DNA of 64,000 nt. Source: Limimaricola hongkongensis DSM 17492 (lineage in GTDB: Bacteria; Pseudomonadota; Alphaproteobacteria; Rhodobacterales; Rhodobacteraceae). Where the stretch lies: the NCBI RefSeq assembly GCF_000600975.2, contig NZ_KK088650.1, positions 310,001 to 374,000 on the forward strand, given 5' to 3'. Below are positions 47,141 to 55,827 of this stretch, one piece after another. Under the pieces are notes generated by a model. That model did no database searches. It was given only the letters and a program-made list of their open reading frames with translations, and was not told the origin of the DNA. The position numbers and the translations under genes were made by a program. Each line of letters starts with the position of its first letter. Position 1 is the stretch's first letter.

Positions 47141-48349
47141 ATGATCCTGACCGGCACCGAAGGGCAAGACGACCTGCCGCGCTATTTCGCGCAGGTCTTC
47201 GAGATGACGCGCATGATCCGGCACGGGCGGCTCGACATCGTGCTGCCCGACGGGCGGCGGTTTCGTGCGGCGGGCGGGGCGCCGGGGCCGCAGGCAGAGA
47301 TCCGCATCCACGACCCCGATTGCTTCGCCCGGCTGATCCGCGAAGGCGATCTGGGGTTTTCCGAGGCCTATGTCGAGGGGGGGTGGTCCTCGCCCGATCT
47401 TCTGGCGCTGCTCGATCTGGTGCATGACGAGGTCGAGGTGCTGTTCGACGGGTTTCCGGGGCGCGGCCTGTTGCGCACCTATGAGCGGCTGCGCCACTGG
47501 CTGCGCGCCAACACCCGCGCGCAGGCGCGGCGCAACATCAGCCACCATTACGATCTGGGCAATGATTTCTACGCGCTCTGGCTCGACCCGTCGATGACCT
47601 ATTCCTCGGCCCTGTTCGAGGGCAGCCAGCAAAGCCTCGAGGCGGCACAGCGGCGCAAATACGAAAGCCTCGTCGACCGGATGGGGGTGCGTCCGGACGA
47701 GCATGTGCTGGAAATCGGCTGCGGCTGGGGCGGTTTCGCGCAATACGCCGCCGCCGAGCGGGGGCTGAAGGTCACCGGGCTGACCATCAGCCGCGAACAG
47801 CTCGACTATGCGCGCGCCCGTATCGCGCGGGCGGGGCTGTCGGAGCGGGTCGAGCTGCAGCTTCTCGATTACCGCGACGCGCGCGGCCAGTATGACGGCG
47901 TCGCCAGCATCGAAATGTTCGAGGCGGTGGGCGAACGCTACTGGCCGGTCTATTTCGACGCGCTGCGCGATCGGCTGCGCCCGGGGCGGCAGGCGGCGCT
48001 GCAGGTCATCACCTTGCAGGATCACCGCTTCGCGCAGTATCGCGGCGGCGTCGATTTCATCCAGAAATACATCTTTCCCGGCGGCATGCTGCCCAGCCCC
48101 GGCGTGCTGCGCCGGCTGAGCGAACAGGCCGGGCTGCGGCTGACCGGGCAGATGGCCTTCGGCGACAGCTATTCGCGCACGCTGCGCCAGTGGCACGCCA
48201 GCTTCAACGCCCGCTGGGACGAGGTGGCGCGGCTGGGCTTCGACGCGCGGTTTCGGCGGATGTGGAATTTCTATCTCTGCGCCTGTGCCAGCACCTTCCG
48301 CTCGGGCAATTGCGACGTTACCCAGTTCAGCATGATCCGCCCGGCCTGA
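47141..48349 (+). CDS. Cyclopropane-fatty-acyl-phospholipid synthase family methyltransferase
   Basis: 402 residues. SAM-binding motif VLEIGCGWGGFAQYAA, catalytic-region segments HYDLGNDFYALWLDPSMTYSSALFEG and YIFPGGMLPS, as in CFA synthases and Rhodobacter CfaA. It would methylate membrane lipid double bonds or make furan fatty acid precursors. Start ATG has a GGGAGG site. The 90-bp gap to phrB leaves room for a promoter of its own. Confidence 0.9.
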   Translation: MILTGTEGQDDLPRYFAQVFEMTRMIRHGRLDIVLPDGRRFRAAGGAPGPQAEIRIHDPDCFARLIREGDLGFSEAYVEGGWSSPDLLALLDLVHDEVEVLFDGFPGRGLLRTYERLRHWLRANTRAQARRNISHHYDLGNDFYALWLDPSMTYSSALFEGSQQSLEAAQRRKYESLVDRMGVRPDEHVLEIGCGWGGFAQYAAAERGLKVTGLTISREQLDYARARIARAGLSERVELQLLDYRDARGQYDGVASIEMFEAVGERYWPVYFDALRDRLRPGRQAALQVITLQDHRFAQYRGGVDFIQKYIFPGGMLPSPGVLRRLSEQAGLRLTGQMAFGDSYSRTLRQWHASFNARWDEVARLGFDARFRRMWNFYLCACASTFRSGNCDVTQFSMIRPA

Positions 48350-48387
48350 CCGCCCGGCCCTCCGGGCCGGCCCGAGGAGAGACGTCG

Positions 48388-48828
48388 ATGCCCACCGCCG
48401 CCAAACTCGTCGCAGCCTTGCTGTTCGCCGCTCTGGGCTTCGTGGCCTCCGAGCTGGCGCTGCCCCTGCTCGACGGGATGTTCAGGGCGCCCCATGCCAG
48501 CACGATCAATGCCGGGATCGGGGCGCTTGTCGGCTGGTTCGTCGCCGGTCCGCGCGCCGGGGGCGGCGTGCTCGAAGGGGTGAGCAACGGGCTGACCGCG
48601 GCGCTGATCGGCGCGGCGCTGATCCTCGTGACGCATGGCGTGATCTTCATGATGCGGACCGGGATGCGCGGCCGTTACCGCGACCCGGTCGACGCGCTGG
48701 AGGCGATGGTCCGTTTCATGCTGGACAGCGCGCAGCGCCTCGCGACGCCGCAGCAGATCGCGATGCTGGTGCTGGGCGGGATCGGCATCGGGCTGTTGCT
48801 CGAACTGACCCAGTCGCGCGCGGCGTGA
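48388..48828 (+). CDS. trgA: TrgA family membrane protein
   Basis: 146 residues, four hydrophobic segments with an intervening GRYRDPVDALEAM loop. TrgA, TrgB and CysK form a tellurite resistance locus described in Rhodobacter sphaeroides, and the same order is found here. Molecular function is unknown. ATG has a GAGGAGAG site; the stop overlaps the trgB GTG. Confidence 0.87.
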   Translation: MPTAAKLVAALLFAALGFVASELALPLLDGMFRAPHASTINAGIGALVGWFVAGPRAGGGVLEGVSNGLTAALIGAALILVTHGVIFMMRTGMRGRYRDPVDALEAMVRFMLDSAQRLATPQQIAMLVLGGIGIGLLLELTQSRAA

Positions 48829-49961
48829 CCCCCGTGGAGCTGTTCGTGTTCGGGCCGCTGGCCGAGGCCGCGACCTTCGAGGCGGTCACGGGGCGGCCCC
48901 CGGGCGGCCGCCCGGCATGGCTGCCGGGGCACGCGATGGTCGGCGCGCCGGACGCCGAACCGGCGCTGGTGGCGCAGGAGGGCGCGGCGGTCGAAGGGCT
49001 GCTGGTGCCGCCCCTGACCGGGGCCGAAGCCGCGCGGCTCGCCGCCTATGGCGCGGCGCTGGGCCACCGGGGACGCGCGGCGCGGGTGATCCCTGAGGGG
49101 GACGCGCCGCGCATGGCCCGGCTGCAATCGCCGGAGGCGGCGCCGGGCGCGCCCGCATGGGACCGGTCGGCATGGCGGGCGGGGCAGGGCGCGCGCTGGG
49201 CGTTCATGGCGGGCGAGATCGCCGATCACGCGCCGCCGCTCAGCCCGCAGAGCTTTGCGCGGCAATCGGCGATGATCGCGGCGCGGGCCAGCGCGCGGTG
49301 CCGCGCGGCCCGTGCCCCGGCGCCCGCGACGCTGCGCCATGACGCGGCACCACAGGACGCCGCATGGCGGCTCGACGCGCCGCTGTCGGGCGAGTTCTTC
49401 AAGCTCGCGACGATGCGCGTGTCGCATCGCCGCTTCGATGGCGGCCGCAACGAAGCGCTGCCGCGCGAGGTGCTGGTCGGCGTCGACGCGGCGCTGGTGC
49501 TGCCCTATGACCCGGCCCGCGACCGGGTGCTCATGGTCGAGCAGTTCCGCAGCGGGCCGATGCGGCGCGGCGCGGCCAACCCGTGGAGCCTCGAGCCGGT
49601 GGCGGGGATCGTCGATGCGGGCGAAACCCCGCAGGAGGCCGGGCTGCGCGAGGCGCGCGAGGAGGCGGGGCTCGATCTCGGCACGCTGATCCCGATCTTC
49701 GACGGCTATCCCTCGCCGGGGGCGAGCTCCGATCATTTCCACTGTTTCCTCGCGATCGCGGATCTGCCGCAGGAAGAGAGCTGGCGCGGCGGGCTGCCCG
49801 AGGAGCACGAGGATCTGCGGCTGCATGCCGTGCCGTTCGAGCGGGCCATGGCGCTGGCGCAGAGCGGGGAAATCGACGTCATCCCGATGCTGGCCATGCT
49901 CTATTGGCTGGCGGGTCAACGCGCGCGGTTGCGCGCCGAGGCGCGCGGGACTGTGCCTTGA
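48825..49961 (+). CDS. trgB: TrgB: GGCT-like plus NUDIX (ADP-ribose pyrophosphatase type) protein
   Basis: 378 residues from a GTG overlapping trgA. The N-terminal about 150 residues resemble a gamma-glutamylcyclotransferase-like fold (ELFVFGPLAEAATFEAVTG). The C-terminal NUDIX domain has a complete NUDIX box GxVDAGETPQEAGLREAREEAGL and is most like ADP-ribose pyrophosphatases. It would hydrolyse nucleoside diphosphate-sugars. Second gene of the trgA-trgB-cysK tellurite locus. Confidence 0.87.
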   Translation: MTPVELFVFGPLAEAATFEAVTGRPPGGRPAWLPGHAMVGAPDAEPALVAQEGAAVEGLLVPPLTGAEAARLAAYGAALGHRGRAARVIPEGDAPRMARLQSPEAAPGAPAWDRSAWRAGQGARWAFMAGEIADHAPPLSPQSFARQSAMIAARASARCRAARAPAPATLRHDAAPQDAAWRLDAPLSGEFFKLATMRVSHRRFDGGRNEALPREVLVGVDAALVLPYDPARDRVLMVEQFRSGPMRRGAANPWSLEPVAGIVDAGETPQEAGLREAREEAGLDLGTLIPIFDGYPSPGASSDHFHCFLAIADLPQEESWRGGLPEEHEDLRLHAVPFERAMALAQSGEIDVIPMLAMLYWLAGQRARLRAEARGTVP

Positions 49962-50014
49962 GTTTGCGTGCCGCGCTGCATATTGCTCGGGACAACACGA
50001 GGAAAGGTTGCCCC

Positions 50015-51049
50015 ATGGACATCAAATCCGATCTCGCCGCCGCCGTCGGCAACACCCCCCTGATCCGGCTGCGCGCCGCCTCCGAGGCGACGGGGTGCGA
50101 AATCCTGGGCAAGGCCGAGTTTCTCAACCCCGGCCAGTCGGTCAAGGACCGCGCCGCGCTGTGGATGATCCGCGACGCGGTCGAGAAGGGCACGCTCAAG
50201 CCCGGCGGCACCATCGTCGAGGGCACGGCGGGCAACACCGGCATCGGGCTGGCGCTGGTGGGCGCGTCGATGGGCTTCAAGACGGTCATCGTCATCCCCG
50301 AGACCCAGAGCCAGGAAAAGAAGGACATGCTGCGGCTGGCCGGCGCCGAGCTGGTGCAGGTGCCCGCCGCGCCCTACCGCAACCCCAACAACTATGTCCG
50401 CTACTCGGGCCGCCTGGCCGAGGAGCTGGCCCGCACCACGCCCGAAGGCGTGCTCTGGGCCAACCAGTTCGACAACATCGCCAACCGGCAGGCGCATATC
50501 GACGCCACCGGCCCCGAGATCTGGGAACAGACCCAAGGCAAGGTGGACGGTTTCATCTGCGCGGTGGGCACCGGCGGCACGCTGGCCGGCGTCGGCATGG
50601 CGCTGCAGCCCCGCGGCGTGAAGATCGGCCTCGCCGATCCCGAGGGCGCGGCGCTGCACAGCTTCTACACCACCGGCGAGCTGAAATCCGAGGGCGACTC
50701 GATCACCGAAGGCATCGGGCAGGGGCGGATCACCGCCAACCTCGAAGGCTTCACCCCCGATCACAGCTACAAGATCCCCGACGCCGAGGCGCTGCCGATC
50801 GTGTTCGACCTGCTCAAGCATGAGGGGCTCTGCCTTGGCGGCTCTTCGGGGATCAACATCGCCGGGACGATCCGGCTCGCGCGCGAGCTGGGGCCGGGCC
50901 ATACCATCGTGACGATCCTGTGCGATTACGGCACGCGCTACCAGTCCAAGCTGTTCAACCCCGATTTCCTGAAATCGAAGGGCCTGCCGACGCCGGATTG
51001 GCTCGGCAAGGGCCCGTCCTCCATTCCGGGCGTCTTCGAGGACGCATGA
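50015..51049 (+). CDS. cysK: Cysteine synthase A
   Basis: PLP enzyme making cysteine from O-acetylserine and sulfide. 344 residues; cofactor lysine in NPGQSVKDRAA, phosphate loop GTAGNTGIG and the GTGGTLAGV segment. The start ATG 50015 (MDIKSDLAAAVGNTP) follows an AGGAAAGG site. Cysteine and sulfide supply matter for tellurite reduction, which explains the pairing with trgAB. The stop overlaps the MscS gene start by four bases. Confidence 0.95.
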   Translation: MDIKSDLAAAVGNTPLIRLRAASEATGCEILGKAEFLNPGQSVKDRAALWMIRDAVEKGTLKPGGTIVEGTAGNTGIGLALVGASMGFKTVIVIPETQSQEKKDMLRLAGAELVQVPAAPYRNPNNYVRYSGRLAEELARTTPEGVLWANQFDNIANRQAHIDATGPEIWEQTQGKVDGFICAVGTGGTLAGVGMALQPRGVKIGLADPEGAALHSFYTTGELKSEGDSITEGIGQGRITANLEGFTPDHSYKIPDAEALPIVFDLLKHEGLCLGGSSGINIAGTIRLARELGPGHTIVTILCDYGTRYQSKLFNPDFLKSKGLPTPDWLGKGPSSIPGVFEDA

Positions 51050-53706
51050 GCGCCCGCATCCCGGCGATCGCCAGGCGCGCGCGTCATGCGGCCCGTCTGG
51101 TGCTGTCGGCATGGCTCGTTCTCGGGGCGGGGGGCGCCGTGGCGCAGGGCATCGCCCCCGCGACGGGCGGGCTGTTCGACGCGGCCCCGCAGGAGGAGCC
51201 CGCCGCGCCGGAGGTGATCCCGCCGGATGGCCCCGCCGCCAGCGTCGAAGAGGCGCTGAGCCCGGCGGCGCCCGAGGACGGGGCCGGGTCGGAGCAGGCG
51301 GAGGCCGACCGGGCCGCGCCGGAGGCGTCCGCCCCCGCCCTGACCCCGGTTACCGCCTACAGCCGGGCCGAAACCAGCCTGCCGGGCACCGGGCCGCTGT
51401 CGGCGGTGCTGACCGAAAGCGGCGTGAACTGGGAAAGCTGGGAACGCATAGCGGCGCGCAGCGAGGCCATCTCCGAACGCGGGCAGGGGTCGGATTTCGC
51501 GCTGCAGCGGCTGCGCGAGGAGCTGGTGATCTGGCGCGACCGGTTCCAGCAGGCGCGCGGCGCCAATGGCGCGCGCATCGGCACCGTCGAGGCGCAGCTT
51601 ACCGCGCTGGGCCCGGCGCCCGAGGCGGGGGGCGAGAACGAGGACATCGCCGCGCGCCGCGCCGCGCTGAGCGACAAGCTGATGCGGCTGCGCGCGCCGG
51701 TGCGGCTTGCCGATGAATCCTATGCCCATGCCGACGGGCTGATCCGCGAGATCGACCGGCTGATCCGCGAGCGGCGCGGCCGGGCGCTGGGCGATCGCGG
51801 GCCGTCGCCGCTCAATCCGGGGCTCTGGCCCGGCGCGCTGATCGTTATGTATGAACGGCTGGAGGCGCTGGGCACCGAGATCTGGGCTGGCTGGCTGTCG
51901 CCGTCGCGGCGCGCCGATCTGGGCGCGGTGCTGGCGGAGGTGCTGCTTCTGGGGCTGCTGGGCGGGCTCCTGATGCGGGCCGGGCTCTGGGCCCGCCGCC
52001 TGCGCCGCCGCATCCTGGAGGCGGATCGCCGCGGCGCGCGGGCGCTGGGCTTCTTCGTGTCGCTGGGGCAGGTGGCCTTGCCGTTCGGCGGGCTGGTGCT
52101 GATCGCGCGGGCGCTCGATCTCGCCGGGCTGACCGGGCCACGCGCCGGGCCGCTGCTGATGGTGCTGCCGCTGGCGGGGATCGCGGTGCTGCTGGCGCGC
52201 TGGATGGCGGGGCAGTTCTTCGGCCCCGAGGCGGCGCAGGCCGATCGCGGGCATCGCCGTGGCCCGGCAGACTGCCGGGCCCGGCGGCAGGTGATGTGGC
52301 TTGGCTGGGCGATCGCGCTGGCGCAGGTGTCGCAGGCGCTGATCTCCACCGCCGCCGCCCCCGAGGGCGCGCAGGCGGTGCTGTCCTTGCCGCTGCTCTT
52401 GTTCGTGGCGGTGCCGCTGTTCTTGCTCGGCCAAACCCTCGCGGGGGTGGCGCGCGACACGGCGGCGGCCACCGCCGCGCCCTCGGCGCTGCCCGAGACG
52501 TCGCGCCGCGACACCACCGGGTTCCGGCAGGGGCTGTTGTCGGTGCTGGGCAAGGTGGCCATGGCCGTCGCGGTGGTGGCGCCGGTGCTGTCGGTTCTGG
52601 GCTATGCCGCGCTGTCGGACGCGATCCTCGTGCCCGCGATCCAGACCATGATGCTGATCGGGGTGCTAGTGCTTTTGCAGCGGCTGGTCTTCGACGTCTG
52701 GACGGTGGCGACGGGGTCCGAGGACCTGGCGCGCGACGCGCTGGTGCCGGTGCTGATCGGGCTGTTCCTGATCCTCGCCGCGGTGCCGGTGGGGGCGCTG
52801 ATCTGGGGCGCGCGCCCCGAGGATCTGGCCGAGGTCTGGACCCGTTTCCGCGAGGGCTATTCCTTCGGCGACACCCGGCTTCAGCCGACCGACCTGATGT
52901 GGCTGATGGTGATCTTCGTGATCGGCTACGCGCTGACCCGGCTGGTGCAGCGGGCGCTGCGCTCGGTGGTGCTGCCGCGCACCAAGCTCGACATCGGCGG
53001 CCAGAACGCGGTCGCCGTGGGCTTTGGCTATGTCGGCATCACCGCGGCGGCGATTCTCGCGATCACCACCGCCGGGCTCGACCTGTCGAACCTCGCCATC
53101 GTCGCCGGTGCGCTGTCGGTCGGGATCGGTTTCGGCCTGCAGAACATCGTGTCGAACTTCGTGGCCGGGATCATCCTGCTGATCGAGCGCCCCATAGGCG
53201 AGGGCGACTGGATCGAGGTGGGCGGCCAGTCGGGCTATGTGCGCGACATCTCGGTGCGCTCCACCCGGATCGAGACCTTCGACAAGACCGACGTGATCGT
53301 GCCCAACGCCGATCTCGTCTCGAACCAGGTGACCAACTGGACCCGCGGCAATTCGGTGGGCCGGGTGATCGTGCCGGTCGGGGTGGCGCATGGCAGCGAT
53401 CTCGTGCGGGTGCAGCAGATCATGCAGGAGGTGGCCGACCTGCATCCGCTGGTGCTCGCCAACCCCGAGGCGGCGGTGCTGTTCCGCGGCTTCGGGCCCT
53501 CCAGCCTCAACTTCGAGATCCGGGCCTTCCTGCGCGACATCAACTTCATCATCGCGGTGCAGTCGGAGATGAACCACGAGATCGCGCGCCGCTTTGCCGA
53601 GGAAGGCATCAAGATCCCGTTCCCGCAGCAGGATCTGTGGCTGCGCAACCCCGAAACGCTTCGCGCCGCGCGCGCCGATGGAGAGGAGCCGGACGCGCAG
53701 GGGTGA
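51046..53706 (+). CDS. Large MscS-type mechanosensitive channel with DUF3772 domain
   Basis: 886 residues. Signal peptide (about 1-34), an Ala/Pro/Glu-rich stretch (about 35-110), a periplasmic DUF3772-type helical domain (about 115-245), about ten membrane helices and a C-terminal MscS domain. The pore-helix-like segment GALSVGIGFGLQNIVSNFVAGIIL and VPNADLVSNQVTNW are clear. It should release solutes on hypo-osmotic shock. It starts inside the cysK stop (ATGA). Confidence 0.9.
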   Translation: MSARIPAIARRARHAARLVLSAWLVLGAGGAVAQGIAPATGGLFDAAPQEEPAAPEVIPPDGPAASVEEALSPAAPEDGAGSEQAEADRAAPEASAPALTPVTAYSRAETSLPGTGPLSAVLTESGVNWESWERIAARSEAISERGQGSDFALQRLREELVIWRDRFQQARGANGARIGTVEAQLTALGPAPEAGGENEDIAARRAALSDKLMRLRAPVRLADESYAHADGLIREIDRLIRERRGRALGDRGPSPLNPGLWPGALIVMYERLEALGTEIWAGWLSPSRRADLGAVLAEVLLLGLLGGLLMRAGLWARRLRRRILEADRRGARALGFFVSLGQVALPFGGLVLIARALDLAGLTGPRAGPLLMVLPLAGIAVLLARWMAGQFFGPEAAQADRGHRRGPADCRARRQVMWLGWAIALAQVSQALISTAAAPEGAQAVLSLPLLLFVAVPLFLLGQTLAGVARDTAAATAAPSALPETSRRDTTGFRQGLLSVLGKVAMAVAVVAPVLSVLGYAALSDAILVPAIQTMMLIGVLVLLQRLVFDVWTVATGSEDLARDALVPVLIGLFLILAAVPVGALIWGARPEDLAEVWTRFREGYSFGDTRLQPTDLMWLMVIFVIGYALTRLVQRALRSVVLPRTKLDIGGQNAVAVGFGYVGITAAAILAITTAGLDLSNLAIVAGALSVGIGFGLQNIVSNFVAGIILLIERPIGEGDWIEVGGQSGYVRDISVRSTRIETFDKTDVIVPNADLVSNQVTNWTRGNSVGRVIVPVGVAHGSDLVRVQQIMQEVADLHPLVLANPEAAVLFRGFGPSSLNFEIRAFLRDINFIIAVQSEMNHEIARRFAEEGIKIPFPQQDLWLRNPETLRAARADGEEPDAQG

Positions 53707-53722
53707 GGGCGCCGGATACCGC

Positions 53723-53749
53723 AAGGGCCGCCCGGCCGGGGCGGCCTTT
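53723..53749 (+). terminator. Terminator between convergent MscS and AI-2E family genes
   Basis: A 10-bp stem (AAGGGCCGCC/GGCGGCCTTT with one G-T pair), then a pyrimidine run CTTTC. It lies between stops at 53706 and 53766. Confidence 0.75.
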
Positions 53750-53765
53750 CTTTCGGCGTCGGGGG

Positions 53766-54899
53766 TCAGGCGTTGGGCGGCGGTGCCGGTGTGATCTCGG
53801 GCTCGGGCAGGCCCTCGCGCGACAGCAGGATCGCCAGCGGGCGCAGCGCCGGGATCTCGGAGCAGACGATCATCGCGGCCACGGTGATCGGCACCGACAG
53901 GAACATCCCCGGAATGCCCCAGACCGCGCCCCAGAAGGCGAGGGAGATGATGATCCCGAAGCTCGACAGCCGGAGCGCGCGGCCCATCATCATCGGGTCG
54001 AGCACGTTGCCGTTGACGAACTGGACCACCCCGGTGATCGCGAAGATCGCCGCCGTCGCCGCTGGGTCGCCGAGCTGCACATAGGCGACCAGCGCCACCA
54101 TGGCCGTGGCCACGATCGAACCGATATTGGGGATGTAGTTCAGCAGGAAGGTCAGGATGCCCAGGGGCACCGCCAGTTCGAGCCCGAACAGCCCCGCCAG
54201 CGCCCAGACCATGATCCCGGTCATCACCGACACCAGCGTCTTGACCGCGAGGTAGCGGTTCACCCGGCGGATGATCGAGCCGATGATCCGGCCCACCCGG
54301 TCGGCCTGCACCGGGTCGCCGGTGAAGTTCACCAGCTTGGTCGAGAACCAGACCCGTTCGGCAAAGAGAAAGCCGACGAACAGGATCACCAGCACCGTGC
54401 CCTGCATCAGGTTGCCCGCCTGGCTGGCCAGCGCCCGGATATAGCCGCCCAGCTCGACCGTCTGCAGCGAGTTGAGCACCGCGGCCTCGGTGTTTTCGCC
54501 CAGCCACGAGAACAGCGCCGCGATCGCCTCGGGGGCGCGGTCGGCATAGCTCAGCGTGGTGATCAGCACGGTGTTGATCTGCGCCAGCACGATCGAGGTG
54601 AGCGACAGCAGCGCCGCGGCGATGGCCACGACCGCGGCGATCGAGGCGAGCCAGTTGGGGATCGCGAGCGGCCCGATCCGGGCCCGCGCGATGAAGCTGA
54701 TCGCGTCGCTCATCAGCGAGAAGATGACGATGGCGGTGACCAGCGAGATCAGCAGGAACCGCGCCTGCACCAGCAAAAACAGCACCACCGCGAAGGCGAT
54801 GATGATCAGGGCCACGTCCTGCACCCGGTGCGGATCGCGCGGCACGGGCGCGCGGTCGCGGTCATCGGATCGCAGCGGCAGGCGGGGCGGTTGGGTCAT
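53766..54899 (-). CDS. AI-2E family transporter (PerM/YdiK-like)
   Basis: 377 residues, about eight helices. The family region LNYIPNIGSIVATAMVALVAYVQLG and the DPMMMGRALRLSSFGIIISLAFWGAVWG segment are present. Members include TqsA (AI-2 export) and Na+/H+ antiporters; the substrate is not predictable here. ATG 54899 (MTQPPRLP) is preferred over a longer start. Confidence 0.88.
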   Translation of the reverse strand: MTQPPRLPLRSDDRDRAPVPRDPHRVQDVALIIIAFAVVLFLLVQARFLLISLVTAIVIFSLMSDAISFIARARIGPLAIPNWLASIAAVVAIAAALLSLTSIVLAQINTVLITTLSYADRAPEAIAALFSWLGENTEAAVLNSLQTVELGGYIRALASQAGNLMQGTVLVILFVGFLFAERVWFSTKLVNFTGDPVQADRVGRIIGSIIRRVNRYLAVKTLVSVMTGIMVWALAGLFGLELAVPLGILTFLLNYIPNIGSIVATAMVALVAYVQLGDPAATAAIFAITGVVQFVNGNVLDPMMMGRALRLSSFGIIISLAFWGAVWGIPGMFLSVPITVAAMIVCSEIPALRPLAILLSREGLPEPEITPAPPPNA

Positions 54900-55030
54900 C
54901 AAGGCGGTATCTCGTGCAGTCTCTGAGGCACCTACTATGCGGGACCGGCGGGGCGGGCACAATCAACCGCGGAAATAGGCGTGTTCCGGCCCTTGCAAAG
55001 CCGCCGCGGCTTGGCTACTAGGCCCGCAAC

Positions 55031-55120
55031 GGAGCGGTGGCCGAGTGGTCGAAGGCGCACGCCTGGAAAGTGTGTAGGCGGGGAACCGTCTCGAGGGTTC
55101 GAATCCCTCTCGCTCCGCCA
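55031..55120 (+). tRNA. tRNA-Ser (GGA anticodon)
   Basis: A 90-base type II tRNA with a long variable arm. Acceptor GGAGCGG pairs with TCGCTCC (last pair G-U), anticodon loop CTGGAAA shows GGA, T-loop GGTTCGAATCC, discriminator G and encoded CCA. Confidence 0.97.
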
Positions 55121-55307
55121 TATCACCAGACAGGTTGATCGTCCGACGCGGTTTTGCCGGGGCTTCGTGCCACGCGGCCCGGGGTGCCGCCTGCGGGTTC
55201 GTGCGACGAAATCCGGGTTGTCACGCTGCGTCAAAACCGGGGAACTCTCGCTGTCGGGTTGAAGCCGTGCCGCCGCAATATACTTCGAGATACAGGCTTC
55301 GAACTGG

Positions 55308-55601
55308 ATGATCCCCGTGTCCCAGATGACAAAGGCGCAATCCGAGGCGATTGCTCATGAAATCGCAGCGCTCGCAGATGACTTCGCCAAGACGCGGTCC
55401 AAGGAGGAAAGCGGTGCCACGAATGCCGCCCTGGTCCTGCTGATCGAGGCGTTGCTTGCGAATGGCGCGCTGACCCCCGCGCAGCTCGGGGCGATCTGCA
55501 ACATGCTCAACGACGGGGCCGCGGCCGCCCCCCGCTCCGAATACGGGCGCGGCGGCGAGACACTGGCGCGGCTGGCCGAACGGATCCGCGGCACGGTCTA
55601 G
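55308..55601 (+). CDS. Small hypothetical helical protein
   Basis: 97 residues, acidic and probably all-helical (HEIAALADDFAKTRSKEE, NAALVLLIEALLANGALTPAQLGAICNMLND). No family recognised. The ATG at 55308 lacks a strong ribosome-binding site; a second in-frame ATG is at 55326. It lies between tRNA-Ser and the kinase gene with about 200 bp on each side. Third-position GC content and helical content favour a real gene. Confidence 0.55.
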   Translation: MIPVSQMTKAQSEAIAHEIAALADDFAKTRSKEESGATNAALVLLIEALLANGALTPAQLGAICNMLNDGAAAAPRSEYGRGGETLARLAERIRGTV

Positions 55602-55827
55602 GCGGCAATGATCGCCGGGCGGGCGGCGCGGCTTCTACCGCCTGCGCCCGGTGACGGCGCGCGCATGGCGCACCGCCCGATCGGCCCGTGTCCGCTCCGT
55701 GCCCGGCCCGTATCCGGACCACAATATCACCACAAAGTGCCGGTTCTGTATTGATCAGGGGATGGCGCCCTGATGTTAGAAGCTCTTGGTCCAGCGACAA
55801 TTTCCATAATCGAGGCAGGCAGAACGC

